This document shows positions 1 through 6,659 of a DNA stretch of 14,345 nucleotides, piece after piece. The stretch spans positions 1,631 to 15,975 of the forward strand of contig QHNU01000056.1 of assembly GCA_003218525.1 (NCBI GenBank), read 5' to 3'. Source of the stretch: Verrucomicrobiota bacterium. Lineage in GTDB: Bacteria > Verrucomicrobiota > Verrucomicrobiia > Chthoniobacterales > UBA10450. Each line of letters opens with the position of its first letter. The stretch's first letter is position 1. Under the pieces are notes generated by a model. It had not been told where the DNA came from. It did not search any database and worked only from the letters and a program-made list of their open reading frames with translations. The translations under genes were made by a program, and so were the position numbers.

Positions 1-1147
1 CAGCGTCGAGCATGCCTAAACGACCGCTCGTCCCAGCCCCGACATAAAAAATGCGACCGCCGCTCTTGATTGTTTCCGCTGTCAATTCGATTGCACGAGC
101 CAGTTCGTCAACCGACTCGCGCAAGGCGCGCTCAACCGATTTCTCTTCCCCGACAAAAAATTCTACGAATTCGCGCGCGCTAAGTTTTTCGAGATTCCCT
201 GAAGTCGGATGCGGTTCCTCCGTCGCCCCAATTATTTCAGGCTTCGCGTGAGCTTTTTCAGCCAGGACCGTCAACGAACCGTTTGCCGCCAGCCAGGCCG
301 CGCCAATTTCCGGCGCGGAATCAATAAGCACAATGTGCGCCTTGGGGACTTTCGGTTCCAACACGCCACGAAATGCCTCCACGTACGACTTTCGATGTTC
401 AAATAGTCCACCCATGAGCCGCACTTCTGGTGCCTTGAGTTCCAATCGAGTCGCAACCGCAGCTGCGAAGTGAGCAAGGACGGTGGCACCGGCACTGATA
501 ATTTCTTGAGCGGCGTTGTCCCCATCATCGGCAGCACGGAACACGACCGGTGCCAGGGCCGCGATCTCCGTCTTGTCGGCGGTTTGGGCCCAGCGCACGA
601 GCTCGTCGAAATTATTGAGCCCGAGAGCGCCCAGGATATGAGCGGCGAATCTTCGCTCGCCGCGGTGCAGATCATACTCGCGCAAAATCAGCCGCAATGC
701 GCGAACGGAAACAAAATATGCTCCACCAGAGTCACCCAGAATATGTCCCCAGCCCCCTGCCTTTTCGATATGGCCGCCGCAGCGACCCGTGACCGACGAC
801 CCCGTTCCAGCGTTAACGACTATTCCGTCCCGTTCCCGCAAACAAGCTGCCACTCCGGCATCGCGATCGCTGCCGCCGATGATTTGTGCTTTCGGCCAAA
901 CCGCGCGCGCCAGTTTGATTAACCCCGTCCGATCCTCCTCCGTGCCACAGCCCGCCAGAAAAATTCCTACGCGATCCACTTCGCGCGGCAGCACTCGCAA
1001 GATTTTTGTCAATTGATCGGAGGGTGTTAAACGGAAGTTCGATGGCGGCAATCTGCCCAATTCCAAAATTTTGCCATCGATAACGAGCGCCCAGGCCGTC
1101 TTGGTTCCGCCGCCTTCGACGCCTAGGATTCTTTCGCCTGCCGGCAT
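1..1147 (-). CDS. Bifunctional amino-sugar kinase (BadF/MurK type) fused to MurNAc-6-phosphate etherase (MurQ), 3'-truncated by window edge
   Basis: The frame is open from ATG at 1147 to the left edge, giving 382 codons with no stop. Residues 1-300 resemble BadF/BadG-type N-acetylglucosamine/MurNAc kinases. The phosphate-1 loop ILGVEGGGTKT lies at residues 7-17, a GTGS phosphate-2 loop follows, then GGWGHILGDSGGA typical of the family. From about residue 312 the protein becomes the MurQ N-terminus (NLEKLSARELVEFF near 318), ending in the SIS sugar-phosphate loop GAGTSGRLGMLD at the edge. Known: MurQ cleaves the lactyl ether of MurNAc-6-phosphate, and Clostridium MurK phosphorylates MurNAc and GlcNAc. 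Inferred: one cytoplasmic polypeptide performs two consecutive steps of peptidoglycan recycling. The start is fixed by the phosphate-1 loop lying only seven residues in. There is no clear Shine-Dalgarno. Divergent from ligA. Kinase substrate (MurNAc, GlcNAc or both) is not decided by sequence. Confidence 0.88.
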   Translation of the reverse strand, partial: MPAGERILGVEGGGTKTAWALVIDGKILELGRLPPSNFRLTPSDQLTKILRVLPREVDRVGIFLAGCGTEEDRTGLIKLARAVWPKAQIIGGSDRDAGVAACLRERDGIVVNAGTGSSVTGRCGGHIEKAGGWGHILGDSGGAYFVSVRALRLILREYDLHRGERRFAAHILGALGLNNFDELVRWAQTADKTEIAALAPVVFRAADDGDNAAQEIISAGATVLAHFAAAVATRLELKAPEVRLMGGLFEHRKSYVEAFRGVLEPKVPKAHIVLIDSAPEIGAAWLAANGSLTVLAEKAHAKPEIIGATEEPHPTSGNLEKLSAREFVEFFVGEEKSVERALRESVDELARAIELTAETIKSGGRIFYVGAGTSGRLGMLDA

Positions 1148-1152
1148 TTCAG

Positions 1153-1158
1153 ATTATA
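1153..1158 (-). promoter_or_regulatory. Candidate -10 box (TATAAT) for the kinase-MurQ gene
   Basis: On the minus strand a perfect TATAAT lies five bases before the ATG at 1147 (TATAATCTGAAATG). If used, transcription would begin at or next to the A of ATG, giving a leaderless mRNA, which fits the missing Shine-Dalgarno. I see no good -35 hexamer at 16-18 bases upstream, so this may be chance. Confidence 0.3.
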
Positions 1159-1269
1159 GCGGCGATCTCCGATTGCCGCATTTTTCGTCGCCAAGTTACT
1201 GGCGGTCGCAGAAAGCTGCTGCAAATTCCGCGGCATTGCTGCCCACGCGCGCATTTGTATGGTCAAGCA

Positions 1270-3273
1270 ATGGCAGAAAACAACGACGCGCATGCCAGAA
1301 TCAAGACGCTCCGGCGCGAGATCGAGGAGCACAATCGCCGCTATTACGAGGAGACGGCACCCACGATCAGTGATCGTGAATATGACAAGCTCTACCAGGA
1401 ATTGGTCGATCTCGAACAAAAGTTTCCGCAGTTCGCGACGGAAGAGTCGCCCACGCGGCGTGTCGGCGGTAAACCGCTCAAACAATTCGGGCAAATTACG
1501 CATCGGGTGCCGATGCTTAGCCTCGACAATACCTATTCCGAGGAAGAGCTGAGGGAGTTTTATGCGCGGATCAAGCGGCTCCTGCCGAACCGGGAAATTC
1601 CGGTCGTGATCGAGCCGAAAGTGGACGGGGTTGCCGTTTCCTTGCTTTATGAAAATGGGACGCTGCGCTACGCCGCAACCCGCGGTGATGGATCAACCGG
1701 CGATGACATTACCCAAAATGTCCTGACGATCCGGTCCGTTCCCCGTCGTCTTAAAGGGAAAGCGCCGGCAGTTTTCGAAGTTCGCGGCGAGATTTTCATG
1801 GAAAAGCGGGGGTTCGAAAAGTTGAATGCGGACCGGACGGAACAAGGCTTGCCCCGCTTTGCCAATCCACGCAATGCTGCCGCCGGTTCGCTCAAGCAAC
1901 TCGATCCCTCTATCGTCGCGACTCGACCCCTTGGAATCGTTTTTTACGGCACTGGCGCGCACGAAGGTTTGGCATTGGACAAACACTCAGAGTTTTTTCC
2001 TCTGTTGGAAAAATTCGGGCTCCCGCACAGCGAACGATGGTGGACGGCCACATCAGCGGACGAAATTACGGGCGCCATTCACGAACTCGACAAGGTGCGG
2101 CACGGTTTTCTTTACCAAACCGACGGTGCGGTTGTGAAAGTCGATTCCTTCGCCCAACGTCAGCGACTCGGGTTCACCTCAAAATCGCCGCGCTGGGCGA
2201 TTGCCTTCAAGTACGAGGCGGAACGAGTCGAAACGAAGCTGCGCGATATTTTGATTCAAGTCGGCCGTACCGGTGTGCTGACACCTGTTGCCGTGCTCGA
2301 CCCCGTATTGGTCAGTGGTAGCACGGTCGGTCGCGCGACGTTGCACAATGAAGAGGAACTGGCGCGGAAAGACATTCGCATCGGTGACTCCGTAATCATC
2401 GAAAAAGCAGGCGAAGTGATTCCAGCGGTGATCGGCGTCCGCACGGATTTGCGCACGGGCGGCGAAAAGAAATTTCCCATGCCGACGAAATGTCCAGAGT
2501 GCGGCAGCAAAGTGATAAAAGACCCGGCGCAGGTGGCCGTGCGTTGCGTCAACGCGCAGTGTCCCGCCCAAGTGCGGCGACGGATCGAGCATTTCGCGTC
2601 GCGCGGCGCGATGGACATCGAAGGACTCGGTGAAGTGATGGTGGGGCAACTCGTCGCAACCGGAGCGGTGCGCGATGTCAGCGATATTTACCAGCTTGAT
2701 GCCGCAAAACTTTCACAGCTCGAACGAACGGGTGAGAAAAGTATCGGCAATTTGCTCGAAGCGATCGAACGATCAAAAACGCGGCCGCTTTGGCGATTGA
2801 TTTTCGCTCTCGGCATTTTGCACGTGGGCGAGACTTCGTCACGCGGTCTGGCGAACCATTTTCAAAGCCTAAGGGGACTGATGGACGCGACACCGGAGGA
2901 ACTTCAACGAATTCCTGACGTCGGCGAAGTCGTTGGCACAAGCATTCATCAATTCTTTCATGAGCCGCACAATCGTGAATTGATTGCGCGTCTCGAAAAA
3001 GCAGGTGTCCGCCCAAAAATCGAGCCGCGCATCATCGCGAGCGATTCACCATTTACTGAGACGACCTGGGTCATTACCGGCACGTTGAGTCAGCCGCGCG
3101 ACGAAATCGCAGAAATGATTACCAGCCGTGGCGGAAAAGTGAGCGGCAGCGTGAGCAAGAAAACAACCTACGTCCTGGCCGGCGAGGAAGCGGGGAGCAA
3201 GCTCGAGAAAGCGAACCAGTTTGGGGTCAAAGTTGTCGGCGAAAAAGAATTTCGCAGAATGATCGAGAAATAG
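1270..3273 (+). CDS. ligA: NAD-dependent DNA ligase LigA
   Basis: Joins nicks in duplex DNA during replication and repair using NAD+ in the cytoplasm. The 667-residue product matches the usual LigA length. In order: the N-terminal Ia domain with RRYYEETAPTISDREYD, the nucleotidyltransferase domain with the adenylated lysine in the KVDG motif (K117), the OB fold, a four-cysteine zinc finger (C408, C411, C426, C431), helix-hairpin-helix repeats (for example RIPDVGEVVG), and a C-terminal BRCT domain from about residue 592 (TWVITGTLSQPRDE). All key residues sit almost exactly where E. coli LigA has them. I chose ATG at 1270. An in-frame TTG at 1255 would add five residues, but has no family support and neither start has a clear ribosome site. 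It is divergent from the kinase-MurQ gene with 122 bases between. Function is very secure. Confidence 0.98.
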   Translation: MAENNDAHARIKTLRREIEEHNRRYYEETAPTISDREYDKLYQELVDLEQKFPQFATEESPTRRVGGKPLKQFGQITHRVPMLSLDNTYSEEELREFYARIKRLLPNREIPVVIEPKVDGVAVSLLYENGTLRYAATRGDGSTGDDITQNVLTIRSVPRRLKGKAPAVFEVRGEIFMEKRGFEKLNADRTEQGLPRFANPRNAAAGSLKQLDPSIVATRPLGIVFYGTGAHEGLALDKHSEFFPLLEKFGLPHSERWWTATSADEITGAIHELDKVRHGFLYQTDGAVVKVDSFAQRQRLGFTSKSPRWAIAFKYEAERVETKLRDILIQVGRTGVLTPVAVLDPVLVSGSTVGRATLHNEEELARKDIRIGDSVIIEKAGEVIPAVIGVRTDLRTGGEKKFPMPTKCPECGSKVIKDPAQVAVRCVNAQCPAQVRRRIEHFASRGAMDIEGLGEVMVGQLVATGAVRDVSDIYQLDAAKLSQLERTGEKSIGNLLEAIERSKTRPLWRLIFALGILHVGETSSRGLANHFQSLRGLMDATPEELQRIPDVGEVVGTSIHQFFHEPHNRELIARLEKAGVRPKIEPRIIASDSPFTETTWVITGTLSQPRDEIAEMITSRGGKVSGSVSKKTTYVLAGEEAGSKLEKANQFGVKVVGEKEFRRMIEK

Positions 3274-3337
3274 TGCTGGAGGTTCGGAACCACTCTTTGT
3301 CATTCCGAGGCCACTCCGGCTCGGACCAAGGAATGGA

Positions 3338-3354
3338 GCGGCTAGGATAGCCGC
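3338..3354. repeat. Hairpin GCGGCTA/TAGCCGC
   Basis: Perfect 7-bp arms with a 3-base loop (GGA), 65 bases after the ligA stop. There is no following T-tract. It may stall or protect the ligA transcript end or be part of a dispersed repeat. Only one copy is seen here. Confidence 0.5.
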
Positions 3355-3456
3355 AACATAGACGGGCGGGCCCGGGAGGCCGAGTGAGCGGGAAGCGAAC
3401 GAGTTAATCTTTGACCTTTTCAGAGAATAAAAAGAGATGTCTCCGGTTCCTTACCT

Positions 3457-3481
3457 TATAGAGTCCGTTGTCTTAGCGGAC
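3457..3481 (-). repeat. Dispersed hairpin repeat, family 3 (copy 1)
   Basis: The arms GTCCGTT and AGCGGAC (3463-3469, 3475-3481) flank GTCTT, with one G-T pair. The plus-strand text TATAGAGTCCG...CGGAC parallels TGTAGAGTGCG...CGCA at 8087-8111. The second stem pair differs between the copies in a compensated way (C-G here, G-C there). Confidence 0.55.
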
Positions 3482-3516
3482 AAAAATTGCGCCCCGGACA
3501 GCGCACGCTGCAGCAT

Positions 3517-3545
3517 CTGCCGCCAGTGACGGCGGCAGCTACAAT
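3517..3545 (+). repeat. Dispersed hairpin repeat, family 2 (copy 1)
   Basis: Perfect 8-bp arms CTGCCGCC and GGCGGCAG with loop AGTGAC, followed by CTACAAT. The same text recurs at 8047-8076 with one inserted G in the right arm. This copy abuts the stop codon of the HtrA-like gene (minus strand), so it would form a hairpin in that mRNA's 3' end, but no T-tract follows. Confidence 0.65.
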
Positions 3546-4621
3546 TAAGGCGTGTTATCGGGCGCTTTTTGCAGGTCCAACATTAGCGCCTGGTTATTGC
3601 CGGGCGAGGCGAGCATTGGCAAATGCTGGGCAGCGGGATGAAACTGCGCCCGCACTTTAAACGTCAACTTCTGTCCCCCGCGCACCACCGTGATTGGGAC
3701 GATATCGCCCGCAGTCAGGAAAAATGATGCATCGATGATGTCGTCCGGCTGGTGAATTTCCTTGCGCCCAACCTGCAATAAAATATCGCCTGCTTGCAGT
3801 CCGAAATTCGCCGCCGGTGTGTTTTCCAACACTTCTGTCATTTCGGCGCGCGAACCATTCGTCTCCTCGACCGCTTCCGCCAAATGCGCCCCGATCCAGC
3901 CGTGACGCACTTCGCCAAAGCGAACGAAATCATTCCGAATTTTCTCCGCCGCTTCAATCGGCAGCGCATAACAAGAAGAACTGTTTTCCAAGCTGCTCAC
4001 CACGATTCCCACCACCTCGCCTTTCATATTCAAAAGCGGTGCCCCGGCCTCGCCCCGTTGCGTGGGCAAATTCGCCCGCAGATGAGTGGTCGAGAGATAA
4101 CGGTCGAGATATTTTCGATCGAAACCGGCAATCATTCCGAAACTGGGGGTCTCAGGCAAATCTAGCGGATAACCAATCATGACGACCGGAGCAGCGACCG
4201 CGAGTTGTTCCGATTTACCGATGGGCAAAGCTGGAGACGCGCTGTCGATTTTAAGCATGGCAATCCCGCTCCGTAGATCGGCGACCATTTGGCGGGCCGG
4301 AAATTTTTTGCCGCCAAATTCAACGCTGAAATTGGTCGCTTCCCCGCCAACTGAATAGGCGGTGTAGATGGTGCCCGTTGGATCAACGAAAAATCCGGTA
4401 CCGGAAAGATCGCTGTGTTCATCGCGGCCATGAATTTTCACGACCGATCGCGCGCACCGGTCAAAGAGTTGTTTGACTTCACGACTGATGCTGTCGCTGG
4501 ATTGTTCCTGCCCACGGGCGGGAAGCGCGAAGGCAAAAATTAGCAGAGTAAGCCAACGGACCACGCGATCAGACTTTCCGAAAACAGCCGCGGCGCGATT
4601 AGAATCGCAAAGTCGACTCAT
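3545..4621 (-). CDS. Exported HtrA/DegP-like PDZ protein with no catalytic triad (pseudoprotease)
   Basis: 358 residues. A signal peptide or N-terminal anchor is visible (VVRWLTLLIFAFALPARG, residues 20-37). Residues about 47-235 follow the HtrA trypsin-like fold and 241-328 a PDZ domain (AGDILLQVGRKEI). The three catalytic positions are all changed: GTIYTAYSV has S90 where HtrA has the histidine of TNxHV, RSGIAMLKI has G119 for the aspartate of the (T/S)D(I/L)A motif, and GEAGAP has A192 for the serine of GNSGGP. I checked these codons on the DNA; the frame is intact, so this is conserved loss and not a pseudogene. It overlaps the upstream anti-sigma-like gene by 23 bases, suggesting coupled translation. 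By position it matches MucD of algU-mucA-mucD operons. Inference: a periplasmic peptide-binding sensor or scaffold. A GTG at 4564 is a possible alternative start. Confidence 0.88.
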   Translation of the reverse strand: MSRLCDSNRAAAVFGKSDRVVRWLTLLIFAFALPARGQEQSSDSISREVKQLFDRCARSVVKIHGRDEHSDLSGTGFFVDPTGTIYTAYSVGGEATNFSVEFGGKKFPARQMVADLRSGIAMLKIDSASPALPIGKSEQLAVAAPVVMIGYPLDLPETPSFGMIAGFDRKYLDRYLSTTHLRANLPTQRGEAGAPLLNMKGEVVGIVVSSLENSSSCYALPIEAAEKIRNDFVRFGEVRHGWIGAHLAEAVEETNGSRAEMTEVLENTPAANFGLQAGDILLQVGRKEIHQPDDIIDASFFLTAGDIVPITVVRGGQKLTFKVRAQFHPAAQHLPMLASPGNNQALMLDLQKAPDNTP

Positions 4622-5072
4622 AACTCACAGGCATGCTGTCAAGCACGTAACGCGGCGGGGCGGTTTTCCGATGAGTCGAGAGATTGGCATTGAACACCGG
4701 CCGCGGCTGGGTCGCCATCACCCCGGAAACCTGCGAAGCCAGATTCCAGTCGCTCTGCACGGGGACAGTGGATTGGATTTGGGCGACGCTCGGCGCTTGC
4801 GGCGTTTGATAAATCTTGAGGGAAAGGACCGCCGCGCAGACTAAAACGGCAGCGGCCGCGACCGGGTAGGAGGCAAGCCGGGCGACATTGAGGCGCAACA
4901 TAAAATCCTGTGCCCGCTCTACCGCAATTTTCCAGAGCGGTTGGCGGAGCAGTTCGTCTCGTTGCCGGCGATGAAACTCGTGCAGAAAGTTTTCGAAATA
5001 ACCCGGCAGCGGCTGCTCGAATTTCTTCAAGCGCAACAGCCGTCCAATTTCGTCGTCGTTAAATTCGTCCAT
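4599..5072 (-). CDS. Single-pass membrane protein, probable anti-sigma factor
   Basis: 157 residues. Residues 1-65 are charged and predicted cytoplasmic, with FENFLHEFHRRQRDELLRQP resembling a sigma-binding helix region. Residues 67-86 form one membrane span (ASYPVAAAAVLVCAAVLSL). Residues 87-157 would be periplasmic and carry no recognisable domain. This layout, and its place 12 bases after the ECF sigma gene, fits an RseA/MucA-like membrane anti-sigma factor. The ZAS zinc motif (HxxxCxxC) is absent. I do not recognise a specific family, so the role comes mainly from context. It ends 23 bases inside the HtrA-like gene. If regulated like RseA, release of sigma would need cutting of the periplasmic part and the span. 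An alternative is an unrelated small envelope protein. Confidence 0.75.
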   Translation of the reverse strand: MDEFNDDEIGRLLRLKKFEQPLPGYFENFLHEFHRRQRDELLRQPLWKIAVERAQDFMLRLNVARLASYPVAAAAVLVCAAVLSLKIYQTPQAPSVAQIQSTVPVQSDWNLASQVSGVMATQPRPVFNANLSTHRKTAPPRYVLDSMPVSYESTLRF

Positions 5073-5084
5073 TTCTTGCCACCC

Positions 5085-5681
5085 TTACGCCACCGGATTT
5101 TTACGAAACTCGTCTAGATAGTTTTGCAGTTGCCGATTCGCGTAGAAGAGCCGTGAACGTACCGTGCCTTCAGAAACGTTCAAGATTTTACTGATCTCGG
5201 CGTGTGGCATCCCTTGAATGTGGAACATGGTGACCACGGCTCTGTGTTCATCAGACAACTTCATCATAGCCTCGTTCAATCTTCGCTGCAGCTCGGAGAG
5301 GTCCGCTTCCCGCACCGGGCTGCTGGTGGCAGTCAGTTCCAGGAACTCCTTGTCGTTCTGAATGCTGGCATCGACGTCATCGAGGCTGAGGTGGAACCGG
5401 CGACCGCGCTTCTTCAAGAAGTTCAGCGTCATGTTGACCGCAATGGAGTGGATCCAGGTATAGAATGACGATTTGCCGCGGAATCCCCGGATCGATTTGT
5501 AAGCTTTGGCGAAAATATCCTGCAACAGATCGTTCGTGTCCTCGTGGTTCGCCGTCATGTTATAGACCAAGCCATAAAGACGGGGGGTATACTTCAACAC
5601 CAGTTGATCGAACGCGCCCGCATCGCCGTCCTGCGTGCGCGCAACCAGTTGCTGGTCTTCGTCCGTGCGCGGCTGATCCAT
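5085..5681 (-). CDS. ECF-type RNA polymerase sigma factor (RpoE/SigW-like)
   Basis: 198 residues from ATG at 5681. Sigma region 2 spans about 22-92 (NHEDTNDLLQDIFAKAYKSI, then SSFYTWIHSIAVNMTLNFLK for -10 recognition and melting). Region 4 spans about 131-188 (LNVSEGTVRSRLFYANRQL is the helix-turn-helix for -35 binding). Regions 1.1 and 3 are absent, as in ECF sigmas. I chose 5681 because AAGGA lies eight bases upstream and the family usually starts just before DEDQQLVARTQDGD. ATG at 5774 and TTG at 5783 are in frame and would add a 31- or 34-residue basic, serine/proline-rich extension without a ribosome site. The zinc peptidase gene ends just upstream (5796), so the two probably share a transcript. 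The likely partner is the membrane protein encoded next. It probably directs an envelope-stress regulon. Confidence 0.93.
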   Translation of the reverse strand: MDQPRTDEDQQLVARTQDGDAGAFDQLVLKYTPRLYGLVYNMTANHEDTNDLLQDIFAKAYKSIRGFRGKSSFYTWIHSIAVNMTLNFLKKRGRRFHLSLDDVDASIQNDKEFLELTATSSPVREADLSELQRRLNEAMMKLSDEHRAVVTMFHIQGMPHAEISKILNVSEGTVRSRLFYANRQLQNYLDEFRKNPVA

Positions 5682-5689
5682 GGCCCGTT

Positions 5690-5694
5690 TCCTT
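5690..5694 (-). promoter_or_regulatory. Shine-Dalgarno AAGGA deciding the sigma factor start
   Basis: The minus strand reads CCAAGGAAACGGGCC then ATG (5681), with AAGGA eight bases before the start. It is one of the few clear ribosome sites in the window and favours 5681 over the upstream ATG 5774. Confidence 0.6.
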
Positions 5695-5795
5695 GGTTTA
5701 ACATTCGCGCCTGGACCCGACGACAACAAATCGGAGATGCGCCGCGGTGCCGGCAATGCGACGGAGGAACTCATCTTATTCAACCCGGAAACATC

Positions 5796-6491
5796 TCAGT
5801 TGCGACGATCGCGCACGGAGAGCAGATAAAGCAGGTTGCCGAGCACGGCGATGAAAGCGGCGACATAGGTCAATGCCGCAGCATTCAAGACCTGGTTAAC
5901 GCCGGCAACCTCGGCGCCCGGCTGCACGATTCCCATCTGCTGCAGAATGATTTTCGCGCGGCGTGAGGCATCAAATTCCACCGGCAACGTGATCAGCTGA
6001 AAGACGAGAAGGATCAAATAACAGTAGATCCCAAGCGTAATCAGACCGGTGAGGTGGAAAAATAAACCGCCGAAGATGACGAACGGCAACATGCGGGAGG
6101 CGAACATCGTCACCGGCACAATAGCCATTCGCCATTGCAACGGCGCATACGCCTTGGCGTGTTGAATGGCATGTCCAGTCTCATGCGCCGAGATACCGAG
6201 CGCTGCCACTGAAGGCGTGTTGTAAACATTGGTGGAGAGACAGAGTTTCTTGCTCGTCGGATCGTAATGGTCGCCCAGGTAATCGTTCGTCTCGATCACG
6301 TCCACATCGCGAATGTTTGCTGCCGTTAAAATTTCGCGGGCGCATTCAGCGCCGGTAATGTTCGCGCTGGCGCGGACTTCGCCCCATTTGCGGAAAGCGC
6401 TGCTAACCCGGAATTGCGCCCAAAGCCCGATAATCATCGGCACCGCAATGAGGAGCAGCCAGTTTCCAATAAAACCGCCGTAGGGGTACAT
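5796..6491 (-). CDS. Membrane zinc metallopeptidase, YugP family
   Basis: 231 residues from ATG 6491, the usual YugP-family (Zn_peptidase_2) length. Residues about 9-24 form the first membrane span. The conserved central part includes YDPTSKKLCLSTNVY and the zinc site SAHETGHAIQH (HETGH at 103-107), with E172 in LPVEFDASRRA as likely third ligand. Spans follow near 124-145, 147-168 and 206-225. The start is supported by AGGA five bases upstream. An in-frame upstream non-ATG start at 6533 would add 14 residues and is less likely. The family is predicted to be membrane proteases with unknown substrates. The gene ends 114 bases before the chosen sigma start, or 21 before the alternative ATG, on the same strand, so co-transcription is likely. 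Cutting of the membrane anti-sigma protein is an attractive but untested role. Confidence 0.92.
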   Translation of the reverse strand: MYPYGGFIGNWLLLIAVPMIIGLWAQFRVSSAFRKWGEVRASANITGAECAREILTAANIRDVDVIETNDYLGDHYDPTSKKLCLSTNVYNTPSVAALGISAHETGHAIQHAKAYAPLQWRMAIVPVTMFASRMLPFVIFGGLFFHLTGLITLGIYCYLILLVFQLITLPVEFDASRRAKIILQQMGIVQPGAEVAGVNQVLNAAALTYVAAFIAVLGNLLYLLSVRDRRN

Positions 6492-6496
6492 AATTA

Positions 6497-6500
6497 TCCT
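6497..6500 (-). promoter_or_regulatory. Shine-Dalgarno AGGA for the YugP-family peptidase
   Basis: The minus strand reads TAGGATAATTATG, with AGGA five bases before ATG 6491. It supports that start. Confidence 0.5.
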
Positions 6501-6570
6501 ACTGTTAGACCAGCCGCGTGCGCCACCGTTCATTTGGCCGGGGTGGCTGTAGCGTCCGTTTGCCTGCTCG

Positions 6571-6582
6571 CGAAAGCTTTCG
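6571..6582. repeat. Perfect 12-bp palindrome CGAAAGCTTTCG
   Basis: A self-complementary 12-mer in the 168-base gap between the M24 peptidase stop and the zinc peptidase start. It could be an operator half-site pair or chance. No second copy was seen in the window. Confidence 0.3.
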
Positions 6583-6605
6583 GAGTCTCAGCGGATTGGG
6601 AGGCA

Positions 6606-6630
6606 TGCGCTGACGACAGCGCACATTACA
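6606..6630 (+). repeat. Dispersed hairpin repeat, family 3 (copy 2)
   Basis: Perfect 7-bp arms TGCGCTG and CAGCGCA with loop ACGA. The stem is identical to the minus strand of 8094-8111, where the loop is AAGA. It lies in the gap upstream of the zinc peptidase/sigma group. Confidence 0.6.
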
Positions 6631-6659
6631 AGCGGCGCAATCGCTGGTTCGGCTCGGAG

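Larger units (their letters stand above)
3274..3544. other. Intergenic gap with several hairpin repeats (3' ends of ligA and the HtrA-like gene converge here)
   Basis: No coding frame is supported. ligA ends at its left edge on the plus strand and the HtrA-like gene ends at its right edge on the minus strand, so both transcripts should end here. At least three perfect or near-perfect hairpins are present (3338-3354, 3463-3481, 3517-3538), plus CATTCC/GGAATG arms at 3301 and 3330. None is followed by a clear T-tract in the needed direction, so no classical intrinsic terminator can be named. Confidence 0.6.

Noticed and set aside
271..675. 134-residue minus-strand frame inside the kinase-MurQ gene
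   Set aside because: It is another frame of the same strand as the kinase-MurQ gene, whose real frame lacks a stop because it runs off the window edge.
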